From an uncultured Flavobacteriaceae bacterium (GTDB taxonomy: Bacteria > Bacteroidota > Bacteroidia > Flavobacteriales > Flavobacteriaceae), in NCBI GenBank assembly GCA_913062575.1, contig CAJXVT010000003.1, positions 1 to 64,000 on the forward strand: 64,000 bases of DNA, given 5' to 3'. The position numbers and the translations under genes were made by a program. Of this stretch, positions 18,501-27,613 are shown piece by piece. The notes under the pieces were generated by a model that was given only the letters and a program-made list of their open reading frames with translations, did not search any database and was not told where the DNA came from. The first letter of the stretch is position 1. Each line of letters begins with the position of its first letter.

Positions 18501-18894
18501 GAACGCACTGCATTATCAGGTACAATCATTTGCAAGTATTTATTTAGAGAATAAAGATGGGGTATTTGTCATTCACAAATTGCCTATAGAAGCTCAAGTG
18601 TCAAGTATCAATCAAATTTTGGTAGCAGATTATGACAAAGACGGAAATTTAGACGCAATTGTAGCAGGTAATCTTTACAATTCTGAAGTGGAAACACCAA
18701 GAAATGATGGTAGTTATGGTCTCTTCTTAAAAGGAGATGGAGCTGGTAGTTTTAACCCAATAACATCAAATAATAGTGGATTTTATACCGCAGGTAATGT
18801 GAAAGATATGGCCACAATTACAATACAAAACCAAGCTTATATTATTTCTGTTAAGAATAATGACTACCTACAATTTATTAAAATCAATTACTAA
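15598..18894 (+). CDS. FG-GAP/VCBS repeat lipoprotein with ASPIC/UnbV domain (CRTAC1-like)
   Basis: 1098 residues. Lipoprotein signal with lipobox FIGC (about residue 17). It has two arrays of FG-GAP/VCBS repeats, recognisable by recurring D-x-N-N-D-G-x-x-D segments (DINNDGLIDI, DYDNDGDLDL, DFNNDGLLDI, DFDNDGFKDL and more), which bind calcium and form a beta-propeller. An ASPIC/UnbV segment lies near 530-580 (GFQSSVAPELHFGLG, VVWPDRQVQ). Proteins of this design often accompany SusCD pairs in Bacteroidota. Surface ligand binding is likely; enzymatic activity is not demonstrated by any motif I can see. It runs into the lactonase gene with a 3-bp gap to the longest reading frame. Confidence 0.82.
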   Translation: MKYKGLFFVIVIFFIGCISNGDSDKKTPVFTKTNSSDTGIYFRNQLTETDSLNYFKYTSIYMGGGVAVGDINNDGLIDIFFTGNQVENKLYLNKGDFQFEDITKSAHISGDQRWYTGVTMVDINNDGFLDIYCAVAGKDGLKNNQLFVNNRDNTFSEKAKEYGIDDIGNSVQSTFFDYDNDGDLDLYVANYPMAHPSTSNMVYKNRMLHVNDIESDKLYRNDGHFFTDVSKESGVKNYSFSLGVVAADVNNDGWQDLYVSNDYSIPDFFYLNNQDGTFKEVVKEATSQTSFYGMGIDIADFNNDGLLDIFQVDMDSNNNRRQKANMASMNPRLFFETVFYGFHYQYMHNCLQLNSGYTTNNDVPVFSNISRLSGTSSTDWSWGPVFADFDNDGFKDLYVTNGTRREVNNKDFFKKIGKKEFDSFSFLEKTKMIPSEKIDNFMFKNKGGLTFERVNKEWGLEDKGFSNGVAYADLDNDGTLEIITNNIDNEATIFKNNGVKDANYIALKFKGTDKNKFGLGTRVYVYSNNQIQMQELTLTRGFQSSVAPELHFGLGTTITIDSIKVVWPDRQVQLIKNINANKVLTVSYVESSLKTILEKKNVTTLFSSEISTFPKHKHIENEKNDFDTQLLLPHKMSTLGPAIAVEDINNDGLQDYFIGGSFGNPASMYVQKGNSFIKTAIPNIVKDRLSEDVGALFIDADADGDQDLYVVSGGYEYAQNSSFLQDRLYVNDGKGNFSKTNDALPKMLTSGSKAYALDYNNDGKQDLLVLGRQVPGKYPMAASSYMLKNESKNGRVSFKNTTSSVAPFFKELGMATSAIITDFNNDNWQDIIIVGEWMSIKIFQNNNGVFTDVSEKLGINKKTTGWWWSINQGDFDNDGDMDYIIGNNGLNYKYKATESETFDIYVNDFDKNNKEDIVLSYYNEGKQYPVRGRQCSAQQIPGLKNKFKNYDQFSNATLVDVYGKKNLENALHYQVQSFASIYLENKDGVFVIHKLPIEAQVSSINQILVADYDKDGNLDAIVAGNLYNSEVETPRNDGSYGLFLKGDGAGSFNPITSNNSGFYTAGNVKDMATITIQNQAYIISVKNNDYLQFIKINY

Positions 18895-18948
18895 AGTATG
18901 TTAAGTTCATATTCATTTTTAGACTTTACAGTCTTGGACACAATTGCA

Positions 18949-19947
18949 ATGAAAAATACTCAAAAATTTTTACTACTTATCACGGTGCTATTTATGTTCG
19001 CTTGTACTTCAAATAAATATAAAACATTAGTAGCAGATTTGGAATATAGAATTCCTTCTAGTTTAGGTGAAGGTGCTTTTTGGAACTATAAAACACAAGA
19101 GTTGTATTGGATAGATATTGAAGGTAAGCAGTTACATATGTATCATCCAGCAACAAAAAAAAATAGAACAATTCAGATGCCAAGTAAGATTGGTACTGTT
19201 GTTCCTTCAGAAAAAGAAGGAAATGCAATAGTGGCACTGTCAGATGGAATCTATATGGTAAACCTAAATACGCATACATTAGAATTGCTGTCTGATGTAG
19301 AAGCAACGGTTATAGAAAATCGTTTTAACGATGGTAAATGCGATCCTAATGGAAACCTTTGGGTAGGCTCTATGCATTTAGAACAAAACCAAGCGAATGC
19401 GAAACTGTATAAAGTGGCGGCTGATGGAACTACCGAAGCTATGCTTGATCAAGTAACTATATCTAACGGAATTGTTTGGACTAAAGACGGAAAAACCATG
19501 TATTATATAGATACGCCAACTGGAGTTATTAGGGCATTCGATTTTAGCCTTGAAGACAGTACGATTTCCAATGAGAGAATTGCGGTAAAGGTTAATCCTA
19601 AATATGGATATCCAGACGGAATGGCCATTGATGAAAATGACATGCTTTGGGTTGGAATGTGGAATGGAAATGCAGTGATTCAGTTCGATCCTAAAACAGG
19701 TGAATTCATCTCAAAAATAGAAGTGCCTGCACACAATGTTACTTCTTGTGCTTTTGGAGGTGAAAATTTGGAAATACTTTACATCACTTCTGCGAGCATA
19801 GACATGAATTTGGAAGAGCATAAAAAATATCCATTGGCAGGCTCTGTATTTAAAGTAAATCCAGGGGTAAAAGGAGTGAGAAGTAGTTTTTTTAACAAAA
19901 AAATGAAGCCAGAAAACAACATAAAAACGCTGAAAAATGATGAATAA
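18949..19947 (+). CDS. SMP-30/gluconolactonase-like lipoprotein
   Basis: 332 residues from the ATG at 18949. The longer track frame from 18898 adds 17 residues before an obvious lipoprotein signal (LLLITVLFMFAC), so the internal ATG is preferred. Six-bladed propeller of the SGL family: LGEGAFWN carries the metal-ligand glutamate, FNDGKCDPNGNLWVGSM and ISNGIVW the metal-site asparagines, YPDGMAID the catalytic aspartate. It would open sugar lactones in the periplasm, suggesting that an aldose of this pathway is first oxidised, though no dehydrogenase is encoded nearby. Its end overlaps the next GH3 gene by 11 bp, which supports co-translation. Confidence 0.84.
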   Translation: MKNTQKFLLLITVLFMFACTSNKYKTLVADLEYRIPSSLGEGAFWNYKTQELYWIDIEGKQLHMYHPATKKNRTIQMPSKIGTVVPSEKEGNAIVALSDGIYMVNLNTHTLELLSDVEATVIENRFNDGKCDPNGNLWVGSMHLEQNQANAKLYKVAADGTTEAMLDQVTISNGIVWTKDGKTMYYIDTPTGVIRAFDFSLEDSTISNERIAVKVNPKYGYPDGMAIDENDMLWVGMWNGNAVIQFDPKTGEFISKIEVPAHNVTSCAFGGENLEILYITSASIDMNLEEHKKYPLAGSVFKVNPGVKGVRSSFFNKKMKPENNIKTLKNDE

Positions 19948-22192
19948 ATCAAAGTTAACTGCCATGAGTTTAGTCATTGCCTTGTTTCTTGTTTCTTGTG
20001 CTAAAAACAAAGTTTCTATAGACAAAACAACGCAAAAAGTGTCTCAGCTAATGGCTAAAATGACACTCGAAGAAAAGATCGGGCAATTAAATTTACGTGG
20101 TACTTCTAGCCGAGTAAAAGGAGCATTACCTGAAGCTTTAAAACAAGCTGTGAGAGACGGAAAGATCGGTGCTTTTTTAAATGTAATGAACAAATCATTT
20201 GTGGCTGAGTTGCAAAAAATAGCCGTCGAAGAAAGTCCGAATGGAATTCCATTGCTATTCTCAAGAGATGTCATTCACGGATTTAAAACAATATTTCCAA
20301 TTCCACTTGGTCTTGCCGCTTCTTGGGATGTAGAAGTGGCAGAAAGTTCATCTCGTGTAGCTGCGATTGAAGCGTCTTCTTATGGAGTACGTTGGACTTT
20401 TGCTCCGATGTTAGATATTGCTAGAGATAGCAGATGGGGACGTATCGCAGAGTCGCCTGGTGAAGATCCATTCTTAGCAGCGCAATTGGCAAAGGCCTAT
20501 GTAAATGGATTTCAGGGAGATCGGTTGTCAGATCCTACAAGTTTGATTGCTTGTGCCAAACATTTTATTGGGTATGGTGCCGCTATTGGAGGAAGAGATT
20601 ACAATACTGCAACTATCAATAAAGAACTATTACAAAATATATATATGCCTCCTTTTAAAGCTGCTATAGATGCTGGAGCACAAACGGTGATGACCGCTTT
20701 TAATGAAATAAATGGAATTCCGGCTTCTGGTGATAAAAAATTGTTGACAGGCATTTTAAGAAAACAATTAGGCTTTGACGGTTTTGTGGTAAGTGATTGG
20801 AATTCGATAACCGAGATGATCCCACATGGATTTGCAGCAAACGAAAAGCATGCCGCTGAAATAGCCATTAATGCAGGTTTAGACATGGAGATGACCAGTG
20901 CCTCTTACGAAAAACATCTCAAAGAATTGATCAACGAAGGTAAGATAACAATCAAACAATTAGACTTTTTAGTAGCGAATATTTTACGCGTAAAATTTCG
21001 TATGAATTTGTTTGAAAACCCTTTTGTTCCTGAAGAACATACAGGTAATTTATATGCGCCAAAACATCTCGAATTGGCCAAAAAAGCAGCGATAAAAAGT
21101 ACTGTCCTTCTAAAGAACAACAATAATATGCTGCCTTTAAACAAAACAAGAACAGTCGCCATTATTGGTCCTTTGGCAAATAAACCAAGAGAACAATTAG
21201 GAACCTGGAGTTTTGATGGAGATAAAAATCATACCGTAACACCAGTAACTGCTTTTACAAAAGAGAACAGATCTTTTCATTTTGTAGAAGGATTGAATTA
21301 TAGTAGAGATAGGTCTTCCAAAAATTTTAAAAAGGCCATAGCCGTGGCTGAAAAATCGGATGTTGTGCTGTTTTTTGGAGGAGAAGAAGCAATTTTATCT
21401 GGAGAAGCGCATAGCAGAGCAGATATTAGTTTACCAGGAGCGCAAGAACAATTGATAAAAGCACTGGCCAAAACAGGAAAACCAATTGTACTAATAATTA
21501 TGGCAGGTAGGCCAATAAGTTTGTCAAATATCATACATGAAGTGGATGCAGTTATTATGGCATGGCACCCTGGAACTATGGGTGGATCTGCTTTGCATGA
21601 TATACTATATGGTGATGCTGAACCTGGAGGTCGACTACCAGTAACTTGGGTAAAAACAGCAGGGCAATTGCCTTTGTTTTACAATCATAAAAATACAGGA
21701 AGACCAGCAAAACCATCAGAGTTTGTACATATTGATAGCATTCCAATTGGAGCTTGGCAAAGCTCATTGGGGAATACCTCTCATTATTTAGATGCTGGCT
21801 ATACACCACATTTCCCTTTTGGGTATGGTTTAGGCTATACCAAATTTGCATATTCAAATTTAAAAATGTCCTCTAAAAAAATGACTGATAAAGAGTCCTT
21901 GACCGTTAGAGTAACTGTGAAAAATACAGGAGATAGAACTGGTGAAGACTTGGTACAACTGTATGTACAAGATCTTGTAGGATCTATAACCAGACCCGTA
22001 AAAGAATTAAAAGGGTTTCAGAGGGTTTCGTTAGAACCAGGAGCACAAACAGAAGTTGAATTCAAAATTTCTGTTGAAGATTTAAAATATTACAATAGTG
22101 ATTTAACCTATGGAGTAGAACCTGGGGAATTTAATATTTGGGTTGGGCCACATTCAGCAACTGGCTTAAAATCGAGTTTTAGATACGAGTAA
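19937..22192 (+). CDS. Glycoside hydrolase family 3 beta-glucosidase-like lipoprotein (second copy)
   Basis: 751 residues, or 750 if the second ATG (19940) is used. Lipoprotein signal with lipobox FLVSC (Cys21). KHFIGYG (208-214), nucleophile in GFVVSDW (Asp287), acid/base region LSGEAHSRAD, and a C-terminal fibronectin type III-like domain (VKNTGDRTGEDLVQLYV). It is a BglX-type exo-beta-glucosidase by architecture and is about as long as the divergent GH3 at 7461-9755. The segment next to the KHF motif differs between the two (GFSEAGKEYNT versus GAAIGGRDYNT), so they may cleave different linkages. It is embedded in the susC operon and overlaps the lactonase gene upstream. Confidence 0.88.
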   Translation: MMNKSKLTAMSLVIALFLVSCAKNKVSIDKTTQKVSQLMAKMTLEEKIGQLNLRGTSSRVKGALPEALKQAVRDGKIGAFLNVMNKSFVAELQKIAVEESPNGIPLLFSRDVIHGFKTIFPIPLGLAASWDVEVAESSSRVAAIEASSYGVRWTFAPMLDIARDSRWGRIAESPGEDPFLAAQLAKAYVNGFQGDRLSDPTSLIACAKHFIGYGAAIGGRDYNTATINKELLQNIYMPPFKAAIDAGAQTVMTAFNEINGIPASGDKKLLTGILRKQLGFDGFVVSDWNSITEMIPHGFAANEKHAAEIAINAGLDMEMTSASYEKHLKELINEGKITIKQLDFLVANILRVKFRMNLFENPFVPEEHTGNLYAPKHLELAKKAAIKSTVLLKNNNNMLPLNKTRTVAIIGPLANKPREQLGTWSFDGDKNHTVTPVTAFTKENRSFHFVEGLNYSRDRSSKNFKKAIAVAEKSDVVLFFGGEEAILSGEAHSRADISLPGAQEQLIKALAKTGKPIVLIIMAGRPISLSNIIHEVDAVIMAWHPGTMGGSALHDILYGDAEPGGRLPVTWVKTAGQLPLFYNHKNTGRPAKPSEFVHIDSIPIGAWQSSLGNTSHYLDAGYTPHFPFGYGLGYTKFAYSNLKMSSKKMTDKESLTVRVTVKNTGDRTGEDLVQLYVQDLVGSITRPVKELKGFQRVSLEPGAQTEVEFKISVEDLKYYNSDLTYGVEPGEFNIWVGPHSATGLKSSFRYE

Positions 22193-22317
22193 CTAGAGTT
22201 TGAACCTCAGAACAGGTATTCTAATAGGTGAAAACTTTTTTAAATAATAGTATAGTTATCGTACATTGGGAAATCAACAACAGCATAAAGTATAAAAAAT
22301 AGAAAATAGATAGAGAT

Positions 22318-23925
22318 ATGAATCAAAACAACAAATTATCCCTTAAAGAAAAAATAGGTTATGCTTTTGGTGACGGGGCTGCTAATATTGCTTGGCGAGG
22401 AGTAGCTACCTTTCTTTTTATTTTTTACACAGATGTCTTTGGATTAAACCCTGCAACTGTCGGAATATTATTCTTAGTAGCTCGTTTTAGCGATGGTATT
22501 AGTGATGTGATAATGGGGGTTGTAGGGGATCGTACGAAAACAAAGTACGGAAAATTCAGACCATGGATTCTCTGGACAGCAATTCCTCTTGCTGTAGTTT
22601 TATCATTATTATTTACAACACCCGACCTTAGTGATTCTGGAAAAATTGCTTATGCTTATGTAACATATATCTTTTTTACACTTATTTATACCGCTAATAA
22701 TATTCCTTATGGCGCATTAATGGCTGTTATGACTGGCGATGATAAAGAAAGAATAAGTATAGGTTCGTTTAGAATGGTTGGTGCTTTTGGAGGAGGAATG
22801 TTGGTCCAAGGAGCCTTACTTTTTTTAGTAGCATATTTTGGAAATATCGACCCAAATATAGAGGTAAATAGAATCTCAGAAGACAAATTTAATGTGGTAG
22901 TTACTTCAACTCAAGATGTGTTAAATGCCAATATTAAAACAGATGATGGTATTGCTGTATTTACTTGGAATGATGCTCTTATAAATGCCGATAAAAATGA
23001 ACCAACTCACGGAAAGAGTTTTTCAATGGAATCTGGAAAGAAGTATGAATTTATAGTTTCTGGAGAAGCTAATATTTCAGCTGAGAATATTTCCTTAATT
23101 GACCAAAAAAGAGGGTATAGTAATTCTATTTATTTACTTTCTGTATTCTTAGCCCTTTTTATGTTTATTACATTTTACACAACCAAAGAGCGAGTACAGC
23201 CACCAAAAGAACAGAAAAGTAATCTTTCAAAAGACTTAAAGGATTTACTTAAAAACAAACCTTGGCTTATTCTTTTAGTTATAGGATTGTTATTCAACAT
23301 CTATAACTCTATAAAACAAGGGATAGTGGTTATTTATTTTACACACTATTTAAACAATCAGTTATTAGCGGCTGGCTTTATGATTGGGTTAATGATAGCA
23401 TCAATAGCAGGTGCTATGATAACGGCTCCACTTGGCAGAAAGTTTGGTAAACGAAATCTATTTATTTATGCCTTAATTTTTTCTGGTGCAGTAAATGCTT
23501 TATTAGTATTCTGTGGACCTGAAGATATTACAGCCATTTTTAGTATTGGTATTGTTTCTGAATTTGCAGCGGCAATTTTTCCAACCTTGTTTTTTGTAAT
23601 GTTAGGAGATGCTGCAGACTATTCTGAATTTAAAAATGGACGTAGAGCAACAGGTTTAATATATTCTGCAGGTTCTTTTGCAACAAAGTTTGGAGGTGGT
23701 ATTGCTGGAGCAATTATTGGGTTAGTCTTAGCGGCTTTTAATTATAACGGACAAGATGCAATTGCAATAAAAGGAGCAGTTCCAGGTATAATTATGCTAA
23801 TGAGCTGGATACCAGCTATAATCACATTAATTGCAGCTGGACTAATGATTTACTATCCATTGAATCAGAAGAAACTAGATGAGATTACTTTAACGCTAAA
23901 TAATAGGAGAGAAAATAATTCATAG
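22318..23925 (+). CDS. GPH-family (MelB-type) sugar:cation symporter
   Basis: 535 residues with about 12 transmembrane helices. The N-terminus LSLKEKIGYAFGDGAANIAW and the conserved DRTKTKYGKFRPW loop (71-83) between helices 2 and 3 identify the glycoside-pentoside-hexuronide:cation symporter family, which moves sugars with Na+ or H+ across the inner membrane. An insertion of about 90 polar residues (roughly 176-266) interrupts the loop between helices 5 and 6, predicted periplasmic, and explains why it is longer than MelB. It lies 125 bp after the second GH3 and is the only inner-membrane sugar transporter of the locus. Confidence 0.88.
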   Translation: MNQNNKLSLKEKIGYAFGDGAANIAWRGVATFLFIFYTDVFGLNPATVGILFLVARFSDGISDVIMGVVGDRTKTKYGKFRPWILWTAIPLAVVLSLLFTTPDLSDSGKIAYAYVTYIFFTLIYTANNIPYGALMAVMTGDDKERISIGSFRMVGAFGGGMLVQGALLFLVAYFGNIDPNIEVNRISEDKFNVVVTSTQDVLNANIKTDDGIAVFTWNDALINADKNEPTHGKSFSMESGKKYEFIVSGEANISAENISLIDQKRGYSNSIYLLSVFLALFMFITFYTTKERVQPPKEQKSNLSKDLKDLLKNKPWLILLVIGLLFNIYNSIKQGIVVIYFTHYLNNQLLAAGFMIGLMIASIAGAMITAPLGRKFGKRNLFIYALIFSGAVNALLVFCGPEDITAIFSIGIVSEFAAAIFPTLFFVMLGDAADYSEFKNGRRATGLIYSAGSFATKFGGGIAGAIIGLVLAAFNYNGQDAIAIKGAVPGIIMLMSWIPAIITLIAAGLMIYYPLNQKKLDEITLTLNNRRENNS

Positions 23926-24128
23926 CAGGATTAAAGAATACACACTTTAACTCATAAATAAGGAGTTTACAAATAAATTAATGAGTTAGAGAATTAAAAA
24001 AAAATAGGAAAGATAGAAATTTCTCTTGGTAAAGAAAAGTTGCTCTTAAGTAAGATTGCAACTATAAAGATGAATGAAATTTAAATTTTATTAGAAGACA
24101 AAAGAACATCTAAATTGTAATTTATTAA
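23926..24128 (+). other. Intergenic region between symporter and epimerase genes
   Basis: 203 bp, AT-rich. Two weak inverted repeats are visible (AACTCAT/ATGAGTT and GTTGC/GCAAC), but no T-tract follows either and there is no TAnnTTTG box. The epimerase is probably still read from the upstream operon. Confidence 0.3.
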
Positions 24129-25325
24129 ATGAGTGAAAACCTAAAAGTACTACAAAATGAATTGTTTAAGGAATTAAAAGAGATTCTTAGCTACTGGGAA
24201 AAGAACACAAAAGATGATATCAATGCAGGTTTTATTGGTGAAATAAATCAGGAGAATAAAAGAATAGAAAATGCCCCTAAAGGGCTTATTTTAAACACCC
24301 GAATTTTATGGTCTTTTTCGGCAGCTGCTAATCAATGCGAAACCCAAGCCTATGCTGCTATGTGTTTAAGGGCATATCAGTATTTAAAACTCTTTTTTAA
24401 AGATAACATTACCGAAGGACTGCATTGGGAATTGGCATTTAATGCAGTACCAATAAACATAAAAAAGTATACGATTGGGCAGGCTTATGCAATTTTAGCA
24501 CTCTCAGAATATTATCTCTTTTCAGGAAAAGAAGAGGTGAAAGAATGGGCAATTTCATTGTATGAATTGATCGAAAGAAAAGCCTACAATAACAAAGAAG
24601 GAAGCTATGCGAATACACTTTACCAAAACGGCGTTAAAGAGGAGGGAAGTCTAATAACCTTAGGAACCCATTTACATGTATTAGAAGGGTATTCTGCCTT
24701 GTATAGGATTTTTAAAAATGAAATACTAAAAGCGAGAATTAAAGCATTACTGGAGGTTTTAGTCACTCGTTTTTTAAACAAGAATCATCATTGTGAAATG
24801 GAACTTGATGCAGATTGGAATCCTATAAGTAAAACAATTTCTTATGGACACAATGCAGAGGTTCCTTGGATGTTATTAGAAGCAGCTAAAGTCATTGGAG
24901 ATGAACTTTTAATTTCGAGTATCGAAAAGAAAATGTTTTGTATGCTTGAGCAATTGGAAAAAGAAGCGATAACTATTGAAGGAAGCATGATGTATGCAAA
25001 AGAAATCGCATCGAATAAAAAGCAAACTAATTTACATTGGTGGCCTCAAGTAGAAGTGATGATCACCTATGGCAAAATGTATGCGCTTACCAAGGATCCT
25101 GCTTATATAGCTACGCTACATAAAACATGGTCATTTATCAAAAGTAATTTTAAAGATCTGGAAAAAGGAGAATGGTTTGCAGAACTAACTTCTTCTGGAG
25201 ATATTGTACGAGCAGACAAAGTAAGTTCTTGGAAATCTCCGTACCATATTACAAGAATGTGTTTACAAATGATGAAGGTAGAAAGGAAAGAAGCACTAAT
25301 TTTATGTGAACAGCCATTCCATTGA
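24129..25325 (+). CDS. AGE-family epimerase, cellobiose 2-epimerase-like
   Basis: 398 residues, (alpha/alpha)6-barrel, no signal peptide, so cytoplasmic. Motifs of cellobiose/mannobiose 2-epimerases are present: THLHVLEGY (H181/H183), SYGHNAEVPW (H241), WWPQVEVM and WKSPYHITRMC (H373). H241 and H373 align with the paired catalytic histidines of characterised cellobiose 2-epimerases. It would epimerise the reducing-end glucose of a beta-1,4 disaccharide to mannose (or the reverse). It ends the carbohydrate operon, after the symporter, so it probably acts on an imported disaccharide. A matching GH130 phosphorylase is absent here. Monosaccharide epimerisation is the alternative. Confidence 0.8.
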   Translation: MSENLKVLQNELFKELKEILSYWEKNTKDDINAGFIGEINQENKRIENAPKGLILNTRILWSFSAAANQCETQAYAAMCLRAYQYLKLFFKDNITEGLHWELAFNAVPINIKKYTIGQAYAILALSEYYLFSGKEEVKEWAISLYELIERKAYNNKEGSYANTLYQNGVKEEGSLITLGTHLHVLEGYSALYRIFKNEILKARIKALLEVLVTRFLNKNHHCEMELDADWNPISKTISYGHNAEVPWMLLEAAKVIGDELLISSIEKKMFCMLEQLEKEAITIEGSMMYAKEIASNKKQTNLHWWPQVEVMITYGKMYALTKDPAYIATLHKTWSFIKSNFKDLEKGEWFAELTSSGDIVRADKVSSWKSPYHITRMCLQMMKVERKEALILCEQPFH

Positions 25326-25495
25326 TGAAATTTATGATGATCTATTGGTATTTTAATGAACCTTAGTTTGCAGTAGCAACCCTCTTTATTTTGAAAGGAA
25401 TTCTTAATAAAAAATACCGTTAAAAATTGCCTTCAATCCTTTTTCAATTCAATAATATTTGTATTTTTATTCCCGATAATTTAAAAAACCTAAAA

Positions 25496-26008
25496 ATGAA
25501 AATCTTAAGTAGTAAGTATATAGTAATGCTATTCGCAGTAGTATTGATTTCTGTTAGTGCAACGGCACAATCTAAAATAGCCTATGTAGATTCTGATGAA
25601 GTAATTATGGCTATGCCTCAGTTTAAAAAAGCACAAGTTACTATTGAAGCTTTTGGTAAAGAATTAGCAAAAGTATTAGACGCAAAAAAAGCGAAACTTA
25701 ACAGCTATTATCAAGGAGTGGCTGATAAGGTTAATAAAGGACAAATGTCTCAATTACAGCAACAAACCGAAGATGCTACAATTAAAAAAATGCAAAAAGA
25801 CTTACAAGCAGATGCACAAAAATCGGACTCAGATCTTTCTAATAAGGAACGAGAACTGATGAAACCTATATACGAAGCGCTTAACAATGCACTAGATAAA
25901 GTTAGTACTGCCAATGGGTATTCTTATATTCTTGAAAAGAAAACAATTCTAAATTTTAAAAACGGAATTGACGCGACTAAAAAAGTAAAGACGGCTTTAG
26001 GTTTATAA
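25496..26008 (+). CDS. OmpH/Skp-family periplasmic chaperone
   Basis: 170 residues from the ATG at 25496. The track's longer version adds 23 residues from further upstream that spoil the signal peptide (MLFAVVLISVSATAQ), so the internal start is chosen. After the signal, SKIAYVDSDEVIMAMPQ is the conserved Skp start; a long charged helical region forms the tentacle coiled coil. Skp holds unfolded outer-membrane proteins in the periplasm. It is isolated from bamA, where Skp genes usually lie, and precedes guaB. A second family member is at 36510-37016. Confidence 0.85.
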   Translation: MKILSSKYIVMLFAVVLISVSATAQSKIAYVDSDEVIMAMPQFKKAQVTIEAFGKELAKVLDAKKAKLNSYYQGVADKVNKGQMSQLQQQTEDATIKKMQKDLQADAQKSDSDLSNKERELMKPIYEALNNALDKVSTANGYSYILEKKTILNFKNGIDATKKVKTALGL

Positions 26009-26092
26009 AACCAGATTCGTACGAATTGCGATGAGCTTTCATAGAAACAATAGATAACAATTAATTAACATCAGTATTTCAATTAATAGTTG

Positions 26093-26100
26093 TAAATTTG
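26093..26100 (+). promoter_or_regulatory. -7 promoter element for guaB (TAAATTTG)
   Basis: TAnnTTTG match 30 bases before the guaB ATG. The TTG used as start by the longest frame (26098) lies inside this element, which argues against that upstream start. Confidence 0.55.
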
Positions 26101-26130
26101 CCTGCAATTAATTTATATATTGATTGTACC

Positions 26131-27606
26131 ATGAAAGCTCACAATTCAAAGATTTTAGGAGAAGGATTAACCTACGACGACGTACTATTAGTCCCGGCCT
26201 TTTCTGAAGTACTTCCAAGAGAAGTAAACATCCAAACAAAATTTACAAAGAACATTACTATCAATGTACCAATCGTATCAGCTGCGATGGATACAGTAAC
26301 CGAATCTTCAATGGCTATTGCTATTGCTAGAGAAGGAGGTATTGGTGTATTGCATAAAAATATGACCATTGAGCAACAAGCTCAAGAAGTTAGAAAAGTA
26401 AAACGTGCCGAATCTGGTATGATTATAGATCCTGTTACGTTGCCTTTAAGTGCTACTGTATTAGATGCAAAAATGTTGATGAAAGAACATCGTATTGGTG
26501 GTATACCAATTATTGATGCAACTGGAGTCTTAAAAGGGATTGTAACCAACCGTGATTTACGTTTTGAAAAGAAAAATGAGAGAGCCATTACAGAAGTAAT
26601 GACTTCCGAAAATTTAATTACTGCAGACATTGGAACTTCTTTAGGTCAAGCAGAATTAATTTTACAAGAACATAAAATTGAAAAATTACTAATTGTAGAT
26701 GCTGACTATCACTTATCAGGATTAATTACCTTTAGAGATATTACCAAAGTAACACAGAAACCAACTGCAAACAAAGATACTTTTGGACGTTTACGTGTAG
26801 CTGCCGCTTTAGGTGTTACAGCAGATGTTGTAGAAAGAGCAGCTGCCTTAGTAAAAGCAGGTGTAGATGCTGTAATTATTGATACCGCTCACGGACATAC
26901 AAAAGGTGTGGTAAATGCCTTAAAAGCTGTAAAGGCAGAATATCCAACCTTAGAAGTTGTTGTAGGAAATATTGCAACCGCAGAAGCAGCTAAGTTTTTA
27001 GTAGCAGCTGGTGCTGATGCTGTAAAAGTAGGAATTGGACCTGGATCTATTTGTACAACTAGAGTAGTAGCAGGAGTAGGTTTTCCTCAATTCTCTGCAG
27101 TATTAGAAGTAGCCGCAGCCATTAAAGGTTCTGGTGTACCCGTAATTGCTGATGGAGGAATTAGATATACAGGAGACATTCCAAAAGCAATTGCTGCCGG
27201 TGCAGATTCTGTAATGTTAGGTTCGCTTTTAGCAGGGACCAAAGAATCTCCAGGAGAGACTATTATTTACGAAGGACGTAAGTTTAAGTCGTACCGAGGA
27301 ATGGGTTCTATTGAAGCCATGAAACAAGGTTCTAAAGATCGTTATTTTCAAGATGTAGAAGCTGATATTAAAAAATTAGTACCAGAAGGAATTGTAGGAC
27401 GAGTGCCTTACAAAGGAGAATTAGAAGAAAGTATTCACCAATTTGTAGGTGGTTTAAGAGCTGGAATGGGATATTGTGGTGCTAAAGATGTAGAAACGCT
27501 AAAAGAAACTGGAAAGTTTGTTAGAATTACAGCAAGTGGAATTAATGAAAGTCACCCACATGATGTAGCCATTACTAAAGAAGCACCAAATTATAGTAGA
27601 AGATAA
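26131..27606 (+). CDS. guaB: Inosine-5'-monophosphate dehydrogenase
   Basis: 491 residues from the ATG at 26131 ([20 protein letters not shown]). It converts IMP to XMP with NAD+, the committed step of GMP synthesis, in the cytoplasm. TIM barrel with GPGSICTTR, containing the catalytic cysteine; two CBS domains inserted near 95-200 ([25 protein letters not shown]) for nucleotide regulation; flap region YRGMGS. Length and organisation are normal. It has its own -7 box and a strong terminator behind, so it is probably monocistronic. Confidence 0.97.
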   Translation: MKAHNSKILGEGLTYDDVLLVPAFSEVLPREVNIQTKFTKNITINVPIVSAAMDTVTESSMAIAIAREGGIGVLHKNMTIEQQAQEVRKVKRAESGMIIDPVTLPLSATVLDAKMLMKEHRIGGIPIIDATGVLKGIVTNRDLRFEKKNERAITEVMTSENLITADIGTSLGQAELILQEHKIEKLLIVDADYHLSGLITFRDITKVTQKPTANKDTFGRLRVAAALGVTADVVERAAALVKAGVDAVIIDTAHGHTKGVVNALKAVKAEYPTLEVVVGNIATAEAAKFLVAAGADAVKVGIGPGSICTTRVVAGVGFPQFSAVLEVAAAIKGSGVPVIADGGIRYTGDIPKAIAAGADSVMLGSLLAGTKESPGETIIYEGRKFKSYRGMGSIEAMKQGSKDRYFQDVEADIKKLVPEGIVGRVPYKGELEESIHQFVGGLRAGMGYCGAKDVETLKETGKFVRITASGINESHPHDVAITKEAPNYSRR

Positions 27607-27613
27607 AAAACTA

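Noticed and set aside
18898-18948. Longer lactonase start at 18898
   Set aside because: The added residues precede a complete lipoprotein signal peptide, which should be N-terminal.
7461-25325. Sugar locus as a laminarin or mannan locus by name
   Set aside because: No GH16, GH17, GH26 or GH130 is present, so naming a polysaccharide would go beyond the sequence.
25427-25495. Longer OmpH/Skp start at 25427
   Set aside because: It places 23 residues in front of the signal peptide; the ATG at 25496 gives a normal one.
26098-26130. Longer guaB from TTG at 26098
   Set aside because: The TTG is part of the TAAATTTG promoter element, and IMP dehydrogenase homology begins after the ATG at 26131.
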